From contig WKLE02000240.1 of NCBI GenBank assembly GCA_014885115.2, positions 1 through 23,864 of the forward strand: a DNA stretch of 23,864 nucleotides, in the 5' to 3' direction. Within the stretch, counting starts at the first letter, position 1, and every line of letters starts with the position of its first letter. Below, in pieces: positions 8,231 through 16,593 of this stretch. Below the pieces are notes generated by a model, which did no database searches, was not told the DNA's origin, and worked only from the letters and a program-made list of their open reading frames with translations. This DNA is from Asterionellopsis glacialis (lineage: Eukaryota > Bacillariophyta > Plagiogrammaphyceae > Rhaphoneidales > Asterionellopsidaceae). Made by a program: the position numbers and the translations under genes.

Positions 8231-8820
8231 AGAGACACTGCTGAACTTTTTGATATGTGTTTCCGAACCATTTTTTCCCGCGTGACACCTGTCAAAATAC
8301 CAAATTGTTGCTCGTTCGCATGATCAAGCGGACATCAACCGATGCTGATTCGACGATAACAGGCCAGCATTCGCATCTTTCATCCTCACTTCGAGTGTGC
8401 GTGGATGTGCGTGATGTGTAAATCAGTTTTGTAAATATTGAAGATCGTCATATCTATTAATACTCTTATACGATAGTTAAAAAAATTGTGTCTTTTTCCT
8501 TATGTACAGGTACCTGGTAGGAGTGTTTGTCACGTGTAGTCTACCAGGTACTGTACTGTAGTTCCTAAATGTAAAAAGAAGCTTTCTCGTATTGACTTAT
8601 TAACTGTCTGTACAAGGACAACATCTTGGATATTTCCGGTTTACTGTATTTATTACTGTTAGGTCTTGACTACTAGAGACTATTTTTAATCTTCGGATCT
8701 TTTTCTTGCCCATATAGAAAAGAGGCGGATTTTGATATTGCGAGGTGGGTATATCGCTGTTGTCGTCCACATCGACAACACTATCACTATCACTCACACC
8801 AAATCATTGACACTAGAAAC
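8231..8820. other. Intergenic region with a paired palindrome hairpin
   Basis: No protein gene was recognised in this 0.6-kb gap. It holds the 3' end of the propeller gene, the 16-bp imperfect inverted repeat at 8504-8556, and the promoter of the downstream methyltransferase. Open frames over 8600-8980 are on the wrong strand or overlap the methyltransferase in another frame. Confidence 0.4.
8504..8556. repeat. Long inverted repeat (hairpin) of the GTACC family
   Basis: The left arm 8504-8520 and right arm 8541-8556 are reverse complements over 16 bp with one bulged G. The 20-nt loop contains CACGTG at 8531-8536. The arms contain TACCTGGTAG and CTACCAGGTA, the family core. Confidence 0.7.
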
Positions 8821-9915
8821 ATGTCCGCCGAAGGAACAAGTCAAAGCAATAAATTCCTCTGGGAAACCTATAAAGCTCCACGCTGGTCCCACAGTGGCGA
8901 AGACGCTGAACAGAACGAAAAGAGCTTGCAAGCCGGAGAAGAACCAACCTCCCCTTACCATACATTTACCATCCGCCATCTGAAGCAGGGTGCTACTGGT
9001 GCCAGAAAGACATGGGAAGCTTCAAATATCTTATTGAACCAATATTTGCTTTGTGAAGGAGGTCCACTGCGTGGTAATGGTGGTAACAATCATGGTGATC
9101 AGAAGGACTCATCTAGTTGTAGTAGTGAGGAGGTATCTACAGACGATGATCATTGCAATAACCAATACAACATCATGGAGTTGGGTTCCGGGGCTGGTTG
9201 TCTAGCTATTGGACTTGCAACTGCTCTTAACCACGAGGCGTGTAAGAGGCAAAGGTTGCAATCTCAAATCAAGGAAGAAAGCAAAAAGACAAGTTTTCAT
9301 CCTAGGGCAAGCATCATATGCACTGACATTGATAAACCAACCATCAAGAATCTACGCCATAACATCGCAAGTCAACCAAATGATCGGAATGTGAGAAAGG
9401 CGGTGAAAGTTGCTTCATTGGGATGGGGGAATGCTGTTGGTGGAGCTGCGTTTGACAAAGCTTTGACGGATCAATTTTCTAAGAAACGGAAGGTGCCTCC
9501 CACGTCCTCAGAGAAGCTTCAGTCATCCACCGATGTACAAGGCGAAAATGAAGAACACAGAGAGGACCCAATGAGTCTTTTAACACACTTGATTGGAGCA
9601 GACTTGCTGTATGGAGAAGGGGCGCATGAACCACTTTCGGATGTAATTTCTGCCATAAAAATGAGGAATCCAGATATTGTCGTCATCTTGATGCTTCGAG
9701 AATATTCACCCAATGCTGTTGCGAATCTGAAGGCCAGTATAGAGGGAAAAATATGTCGAGGACTTACACTGCGCTTAAAAGAATCAGCGTTTGGGCATGT
9801 CCACGGAAACTCAAGCAAGTTACAAAACCTTTTAGAAACCTTTTCAGTAAACGTACGAGACGTCGTGGCTAATACTATTGACAATGTTCAAACATTTAAA
9901 GTTGTGGAATGTTAA
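8821..9915 (+). CDS. METTL21-type (Methyltransf_16) protein-lysine methyltransferase
   Basis: The 364-aa product is a seven-beta-strand methyltransferase. TWEASNILLNQYL at residues 64-76 matches the conserved W-x-A motif before the SAM fold. Motif I is ELGSGAGCLAIGLA at 120-133. The acidic residues that hold the SAM ribose are in CTDID at 167-171, followed by the typical NLRHNI. A later GADLLYGEG at 259-267 corresponds to the D-x-x-Y substrate/post-II region of the METTL21/EFM group. These enzymes methylate lysines on chaperones, elongation factors and similar targets; the target here is unknown. Hydrophilic Ser/Asp/Asn-rich insertions occur at about 84-115 and 215-250. No signal peptide is visible, so it is probably cytosolic or nuclear. 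The start is a clear ATG. Confidence 0.8.
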   Translation: MSAEGTSQSNKFLWETYKAPRWSHSGEDAEQNEKSLQAGEEPTSPYHTFTIRHLKQGATGARKTWEASNILLNQYLLCEGGPLRGNGGNNHGDQKDSSSCSSEEVSTDDDHCNNQYNIMELGSGAGCLAIGLATALNHEACKRQRLQSQIKEESKKTSFHPRASIICTDIDKPTIKNLRHNIASQPNDRNVRKAVKVASLGWGNAVGGAAFDKALTDQFSKKRKVPPTSSEKLQSSTDVQGENEEHREDPMSLLTHLIGADLLYGEGAHEPLSDVISAIKMRNPDIVVILMLREYSPNAVANLKASIEGKICRGLTLRLKESAFGHVHGNSSKLQNLLETFSVNVRDVVANTIDNVQTFKVVEC

Positions 9916-11148
9916 AAAGGAAAATGAATCGATAACTAGGAGCCCGTGTGCCATTGTACGCATTTAATTGCGTACTTATGAAGCCAAAATAATCAATTCT
10001 TTTATACTTGGGTACCTATTTTTCATACGGAACATCTTTCTACTCGGCGTGCAGACGACCATTCAGATCCTTCTTTTCCCTTTCAAAAGAAGAAAGATAG
10101 GAGCAGGATCCCAAGACAAAGATTGCTCTATTCTATCAACTATACTGGCCTTATGATAAGTAAAGAAAGCAGTCGAACATTTTCAGAAAGAAAAGCAAGA
10201 AGTCCATACAACTTATTCAGATTGCAAAAGTTGCCTGTCTCAATGAAGTCAAGTATTTACATCGAAGAATTCCCCCCAAAAAATGCTCCTTCATGTTCGA
10301 ATATATCCAAGAAGTGAAGCTCTTCTATGGCATCATTTGAGCATAGTTAAGTGGTTGAAACAAGCGAGGAAAATGTGGATGTCGAATTACATGACTTCTA
10401 CCACTAGCAGATACTTTACTGGTCAAAGCATCTCGCCATGTGTTGCTCGTAAAGCCAGGATCTAGTAGAAGACAGAAGAATTTGCCTCTTCAGCAATGTG
10501 AATATGGATTCTGACAAGTATTGGAAACCATTCAAGATTTGTTCTTATGCCAAAAACCAGCAAGCCACTATAGGAGCTACAAATGGCAATCCCAAGCTTC
10601 AATACTGTCCTTTTGGTTACGCTTTCCTTCCCTGCTTGTCCATTCCGTGAAATTTTCTTGCCTACTTTACGTGCCTTGAACTAGGAACTACTACATTAGA
10701 ACTTTGCATAAGCAACTTCTTCCACATGAGTGCTGTGTGTGTCGTATCCGAAAAGAGCATCACATGCTCGGTATGGGTAGCTGCCCAGCGGAAAGCTGGG
10801 TCTGGACGACACAATGACTTTGTATGATGTGAGTTTTAGTTGTTAACCACGGAAGAGACAAACGTATTCATGGGCAAGTGATGCACTAAGCAAACTCGAC
10901 CTAAAGATTGCAAAGAATCTAAGATTTATGATAGCATACTATCTCCATCCATGCTCAATACCTGTTACTTGAGTTCACTACCAGTAAATAAGAACAATTG
11001 AAAACTTTGAACTCGATAGTCATTAAGTCACCATGTAGATTTGTGTTTGGAGTAGGGTGGTCACCACGGTCGAAAGTCAAACTGGAATAAGACGCAAGAA
11101 TTTTTTAAAAGAAGACCATCTACTCTACTTTAATATAGGAATACGATA
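9916..11148. other. 1.2-kb region without a recognisable gene
   Basis: Only short open frames (60-64 aa) occur, and none has a domain, targeting signal or conserved motif that I recognise. One GGTACC core lies at 10011-10016. The region could hold 3' untranslated sequence of both flanking genes or a decayed element, but I see no terminal repeats or transposase motif. Confidence 0.4.
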
Positions 11149-13426
11149 CTAAACTTCATACCCTTTACAAAATCCAATATTTTCTAACGCAGCCACGCGA
11201 TCTGGTCCCATACGTTTTGTAATATCTTGTCCATGTTTTTGTAATTGTCGTAAACGCTGTTTTTGTTCTTGAACCCATCGATGAAGAGATGCGTTATGTT
11301 CTTGTGTGACATCAAAATGTCCTTCCCTTTCATGAAACGATTTTAGTTCTTCAAACCGCGATTGCCATGTAACTCGTGGTTGTTCCAAAGCTGGACGGAC
11401 TTCCCAATTAAAACCTAATTGGTTCAATTGATCAATACGTTCCTGTGTCATACATGATTTTTTATTTTTTAAGAATAATCGATATTGGTGACGTTGGGTA
11501 TGAACCTATAATATGGAAAAGTACAAATAGAGAGAGACAGTAAGAGAGAGACAGTAAGAGAGAGAAAGAAAGAGAGTGCAGAAATTTCAGCACATAGTTT
11601 GTTGGACCAAGCAGACCAGAAAGGAAATAAGGACTTACCCATCTTCCCAAAGCTTTGTTTTCAGTATAATGTGTAGGTACTTGACAATGCCCTCTTTGCT
11701 CTTTGTAAGCTAATAACTGTTCCCATCGTTCTTTCCAATTATCATCTTGAACACAAAATGCAAACCCTATAGATTCTAATTTTGCCATTCGTTCTTGAAC
11801 TTTACTATTACTACAAGTACTATTACCACCATTCTCTTGTTGACTTTGTTTTTCATGTAATGCATATGTTGTTCTTTGACGATGTACCCATTCAGCCAAG
11901 GATGGATCAGCTTTATATCCATGCGGGACCATGGTATTACCATGAATTTCTTTATACTTGCATAATTGTTGAAATCGTACCATCCATTCTTCATGTGCCT
12001 TTTTAGAACGCTCGGTAGACCATACAAATCCTGCATTTTCTAATTTTGTAATACGTTCTTGTGTCATACTGCACTTTTTTTTATATCCAGGTTTGGTCTT
12101 TTTATGATACAGCTTGTATTGTTCTCGTTGATTATGCACCCATTTACCCAAGGATGGATTTCGTTTGTACCGTGTGGGTACTAAACAATCACCATTTTCA
12201 ACTTTATATTGTACCAATTGTGCCAATCGATCTTCCCATGATAATCTTGTAGGTTTTATCTTATTATTGTGATTGTCATTCTTGGTAGTATTGGGCAATC
12301 CTGCTGTCGCTGGAGTAGTCGTCGTCGTCGTCCCTGTTGTTGTGACAATAGGATGATCAGTATGATATGTTTGATCCGTAGCAGCACTGGTGGCAACAGT
12401 AGTTAGAGCAGTAGGATATAAAGGGAAAGCAGAAGTGTCCTCATAATCAGTACGAGCAACAGTTGATACAAGACCAGACGAAGCTTCTTGAATTGTGCTT
12501 GATTGGAGATTTTGAGTATCACTTGCACTAGCAACAGCCACATAAGAAGACGGATCTGTGGTTTCACTTGTTTGAAGAAGTGATGGCGATGCAATAGCTG
12601 CAATCTCATTGCTATTGCTTGGAATATTGGTCAAAGTAGTAGAAGTAGTGTGTATTGCATTCTGGTGTTCTTGTTCAACTACCACAGATGCGGGTGCATC
12701 GTTGGAAGTTGTAATAAGTGTAGACTCTTGCAATGTAGGTTGTTGCTGTTGTTGTTCTTGCTGGTGATGCGACGACACAAGCTGATTACTATTATTTGAT
12801 AAGTTAGATGTTTCATCATGACCTTCTGGTTGTACCTTTTGTTCTTGGTGTTCACCTTTTGGCATTGGTGTTATCATTTGTAAAAATGATTTTTGCTCTT
12901 CATCATTTATATTGTTTGGTATTTGTCGTGATTCTTCGTTTTCAGGTCCTTCATTATTCCGTTCTTTTGTCGTCGTTCTTGTTGAAATATCTGCTGTTGC
13001 TTCTGCTACAACTGTATTATTTGTCCTCGTAGATGTAACACCTGTAAGAACCGTAACTGGGTCGTTTGTGGTAATGGTATTACAAGTTGTTGTTATATGA
13101 CTCTCAACATTGTCATTCAACATCCTATCCTGTTTGACTCGTTTCAATGGACGTGCCATCGTCGTCGTCGTTGCTTGTTCTCTTTGTTCTACCTCTTTTA
13201 TGGTGTCACTATTTTGTGCTACTGCTTCAGAGGAAGAATTTATAATTTGAATCATCGCAAAAGAAGACGACGACGGATTTTCCTGTTCTTGTGCGGATCC
13301 GCCATTACTTTTGTCGTGATTTAATGGTGGACTTTTTCTTTTCAATGAGGATGACAAACTTTCATTATCAATTACCAACTTGTTTTCTTCACATGATGCC
13401 GATGTAGATGGTAAGGTTGGCGGCAT
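11149..13426 (-). CDS. Helicase-associated (HA) domain repeat protein, two exons
   Basis: The gene is the complement of 11639-13426 joined to 11149-11505, giving 714 aa. Residues 1-390 are low complexity (Thr, Ser, Asn, Gln, Glu rich) with two basic clusters (KRKSPP, RPLKRVKQDR) that could be nuclear localisation signals. Four HA repeats follow, near 397-467, 481-555, 567-628 and 643-708. Each has a Trp-led helix (W-x-x-R/F-x-x-L), a G-x-x-x-V turn, a Leu-x-x-Trp-Val helix, and a closing R-x-x-x-L-x-x-x-GF. The intron splits the third repeat in phase 0 after GRW. Splicing resumes with VHTQRHQYRLF, exactly what the other repeats have there. HA domains are thought to bind nucleic acid and are numerous in diatoms; the role of stand-alone HA proteins is largely unknown. 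No helicase motor is present. Confidence 0.82.
11506..11638 (-). other. 133-nt GT-AG intron of the HA-repeat gene
   Basis: On the minus strand the donor is GTAAGT just after the TGG codon, and the acceptor is TATAG before GTTCAT. Removing it joins two frames and restores the third HA repeat. The middle is an expanded pyrimidine tract: on the plus strand it reads as GA-rich repeats with two copies of GAGAGACAGTAA (about 11530-11578). Confidence 0.85.
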
Positions 13427-14538
13427 ATTCTGCAGATCTGGTTTCTGATGATCTAGAAAGGGGGAGATAGCGGTATCTTCGTAAAGAGATTCGAGACGGA
13501 CGGCAGAGTAATGGATCTTTTGAGGAAACTGTGATGTGTGATGTCAACGCAAACACACTTCGCTGCCTGTGCTGTCAGGCACCCAAAGTCCAAGAAGGCA
13601 AGATGTGTGCATGCTGGCGACGCTGGTTGTCCCTCAAGAGAAAACGCGACCCTTCTCGCACGCTGGGGTGCTGTCTCCCTGTGAGATTTTGGGCGCTGTG
13701 CTGCTAGATTATACTAGAATGCTGGCGCTTTTCCTCTTGGGTTTCTTCAGTCTGCGTGTCTTCGGGTACGAACAGTACGATGCAGTGCGTTCGCGTGTGT
13801 GGCGTCATCAATCGATCATTGGCCATAGTGTGCTCCGTCACGTCCGCTGTATTCCCGCGACCGTTCGCAGTAACTGTGTTGAACCGTACCAGGTACCTGT
13901 ACCAGTAGGTAGACTAGTCCTAGGGTCCTCAATTGTTTTTTCGATAGATGGAACTCGTAATCACATTTCATGAAAATGTCACCGATATGTCTGAAACGTC
14001 CGCCAGCTATTAAGATTTTCAATTATTAGTAGTATTTTTTGGTACGTTTGGCGATATTTTTATGGGCTCCAAGCTCCAAGACATAAAATTGGGGGGGAGT
14101 AGTCGAGCGGGCGGTGTTGAATGTTGAACTCGTATCACTCCTCCAGATTCACACTCCTGAATATACAGGATAGATCATGATTGGAGACACAAACGTCAGC
14201 CTTGTCCTTGAGACGAGAGGACAGATGTGCACCGCACAGGATTTTACACGCACATTTTTGACACATCCATCATCAGTTCGCCTGAGATCCCTTGCAAAGA
14301 ATAGCATGTCTATGTAGCACGACAAAGCAGAATCGCCCAATATCCATACCATAACATTACACAACTTGATGCTCGATTTATCACAATAATAAGGTTTACA
14401 TTACTTTTGATAGAGGTTTGGTTTATTATATTATACACAGCAAATTTGACGACTCCAAGTTTCTTTTTCGAAAGAATAAAATTATTCATTACATAATCCG
14501 AACATATATACAAATTATAATTATTGCTGTATCCCATC
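13427..14538. promoter_or_regulatory. Divergent 1.1-kb intergenic region (HA-repeat and SET genes)
   Basis: Two genes diverge from this gap, so both promoters should lie here. The left half is less AT-rich than neighbouring spacers. A 134-codon plus-strand frame (13569-13973) begins at GTG, has no recognisable domain and reads through a palindromic repeat at 13886, so I do not call it a gene. A second 99-codon minus-strand frame also looks random. Confidence 0.4.
13886..13902. repeat. GTACC-family palindrome
   Basis: GTACCAGGTACCTGTAC contains the perfect 10-bp palindrome CAGGTACCTG (13890-13899) with flanking half-sites. Confidence 0.6.
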
Positions 14539-15873
14539 ATGCCTCGACAAACGTATTGTCTTTTTGTCACTTCCATACTCCAATGGTCTTTATTGGTTTC
14601 TACTACCACGCTTACGGGTACAACAATGGCATTTCAGGTTGGTCAGGTGATTTCACCATCATGGACCACTCGTTCTAGTACAAGTAGTACGTTCACAACA
14701 GTTTTAGATGCTAAAGCATCCAAGAAAAAAAAGAAAAAAGGTAGCGGTGGCGGTGGAACTGCAGCAGGTATTAAGGGATTCGGTGCATCCTCCTCCTCTT
14801 CCAAGGGTGGTGATACCAACACAGGTTCCATGGATAGATCAGCAGAAGCAATGGCATTTTATAAGCTATTGGAAGATAATGGGGCAAGTGATAATCTAAA
14901 ACGTGTTGCCATTGGTATGTTTCCCTTACCTGGAGGTAATAAACTTCGGGGTATCATGGCGCTGAAGGATATGAAAAAAGGTGATGTTATTATTCGTGTT
15001 CCTTACGAAATGGCGGTTAATTTAGGTGCCGAAGGAGAGGACCCAACAATTCCAGCTGTACAATTACTTCGTCGGTATTGTAATGTTTTAAATAACAATG
15101 ATAAGGACTACAAAGAAGAAAACGATAGTGGAATTGATAGAACAACATACTACAAAATGCTTCCAGAATATAAGGGTGACGATTGTCTTGGAAGTACAGA
15201 TTTCTTTTCCAATGAGGCACTTGATGCCTTACAGTCACCTTTGGTAGTCGAAGAAACTTTAAAAAGGAGAGAACGCACCAAGAATCGTTTCCAAATGGAT
15301 GTTGCATCTGATGAATCATTTCCTAAGTGGATTGATGGTACTACCGACTTGACAGATGAACATTTGCAATGGGCCGTATGGCTCATTACCAGTCGTGTCT
15401 TGACGGTACAGGGTGATATCGATGAGGGGAGGTCATATCGTCTACTAATCCCACTTTTAGATATGTGTAATCATGACAGGTCTAGTGTACATGTATTGAC
15501 AGGTCGTGCTGTTCCCGGTGGAGAACTTAAGGTCGTTGCGGGTGGTCCCATTAAAGCTGGAGAACAAATTAATATTTGCTACGGTGGTGGTGTAGCAGGT
15601 AATGACCGGTTCGTACAAGATTATGGCTTTTTAGATCATGAAGAAGCTTACAAAATTGTTGCCATGCAACTTTATGGCAAACAACGCATTCTGGAAGGTG
15701 TGGGAAAGGGAAGGACTATGATAGTTACTGATCGAGAAAAGACAATGGAAGCACTAGAATCAACAACAGTCCAAGAAGATGAAGAAGCTTTATCTAGTGA
15801 AAAGGACCCATCTATTCGAAGTGCAATTGAATATCGAATTGGAGTGAAAAAAGCGCTAGAAAAATATGCATGA
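14539..15873 (+). CDS. Plastid-directed SET-domain protein methyltransferase (Rubisco LSMT-like)
   Basis: The product is 444 aa from the ATG at 14539; the open frame extends five codons further only from a TTG. Residues 1-31 form a signal peptide ending near TTMA|FQ, and the next stretch is rich in Ser and Thr. This is the bipartite signal used for diatom plastids. A KASKKKKKKGSGGGG linker follows. The SET region begins near residue 138 (GIMALKDMKKGDVII) and carries the key LLIPLLDMCNHD (302-313) and GEQINICYGG (341-350), then DRFVQDYGF (356-364). The NH and Tyr residues are those that bind SAM and substrate lysine in LSMT/SETD3-type enzymes. The protein is about the usual length for the family. 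Likely targets are plastid proteins such as Rubisco or aldolase, by family analogy only. Confidence 0.82.
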   Translation: MPRQTYCLFVTSILQWSLLVSTTTLTGTTMAFQVGQVISPSWTTRSSTSSTFTTVLDAKASKKKKKKGSGGGGTAAGIKGFGASSSSSKGGDTNTGSMDRSAEAMAFYKLLEDNGASDNLKRVAIGMFPLPGGNKLRGIMALKDMKKGDVIIRVPYEMAVNLGAEGEDPTIPAVQLLRRYCNVLNNNDKDYKEENDSGIDRTTYYKMLPEYKGDDCLGSTDFFSNEALDALQSPLVVEETLKRRERTKNRFQMDVASDESFPKWIDGTTDLTDEHLQWAVWLITSRVLTVQGDIDEGRSYRLLIPLLDMCNHDRSSVHVLTGRAVPGGELKVVAGGPIKAGEQINICYGGGVAGNDRFVQDYGFLDHEEAYKIVAMQLYGKQRILEGVGKGRTMIVTDREKTMEALESTTVQEDEEALSSEKDPSIRSAIEYRIGVKKALEKYA

Positions 15874-16593
15874 GAAAATACACCCCTTTTACCAAAAAAT
15901 GTGATACCTGCACTAAAAAAATCCTTTTTGCAACTCTACATTTGTTTCTGTACTTTACTCTACTACAGTATTATTGTGAGAATGAATATAAGAGTGCTGA
16001 GTCGTAAGAAGCCAGCACGTGTGTGTGTTGATGTGCTCGGACATAATTGGTAAAACTTGTCCTTCTGTAGATGTATCGTATAACTCTAGAGAGATAGCTG
16101 CTTGCTAAATTACCTGGAACTGGGTTTGGTTATAAATTTAGATGACTTGTACCTGGTATTAGTACGGTACTATTTTTCGACACTACAGACAGTACCGTAC
16201 AGGTATTTATATGTCATCAAAACGGTATCTTGTTTGACGTCATGCCATCTGGTTTCCTTCGGTTTTAGATGGACAGATGCCTTGATAGACATCATGTTCA
16301 TTGCGGCCTGACTGAATAACATATTCTGTAGTCCTGCACAATATTACTAACAAGAACCCCTGCGTGCTGTGTGGTCGGGCTGATAAAAGAAATGGGTGGC
16401 TGTTCTATCCATAGTTTTTTCTTCGAGTGCATCAGGCGAGATTTCCTCGCATTTCTTGTCACCTTTCTGATCGCAGGGACAAGAAGTAGAATAGGTCACC
16501 TCTTCAATTTTGGAGAGAGAATAGACTATCAAGCCTTGGAGTGGACATTAGTTTAGAGATCAATACAGTTGGTCCCGATCCTCGACCCGGACA
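15874..16593. other. Intergenic region between SET and DMT genes
   Basis: No firm gene was recognised. It contains a CACGTG box (16016-16021), the paired inverted repeat at 16150-16205, and a minus-strand open stretch at 16347-16547 with coding-like composition but no ATG at its start. The promoter of the downstream transporter must lie in the right part. Confidence 0.4.
16150..16205. repeat. Long inverted repeat (hairpin) of the GTACC family
   Basis: TACCTG (16150-16155) pairs with CAGGTA (16200-16205), and TACGGTACT (16163-16171) pairs with AGTACCGTA (16191-16199). This gives 15 bp with a 7-nt bulge and a 19-nt loop. Confidence 0.65.

Noticed and set aside
9968..10465. Three short overlapping plus-strand frames that might be remains of a transposase
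   Set aside because: I looked for a DDE-type pattern and terminal repeats on both strands and found nothing firm.
11776..13324. Several frames of 62-86 codons overlapping the HA-repeat gene
   Set aside because: All are shadows of the repetitive, low-complexity coding sequence in other frames.
13569..13973. 134-codon plus-strand frame in the HA/SET divergent region
   Set aside because: It starts at GTG, lacks a domain, and runs through a GTACC-family palindrome, which is otherwise intergenic.
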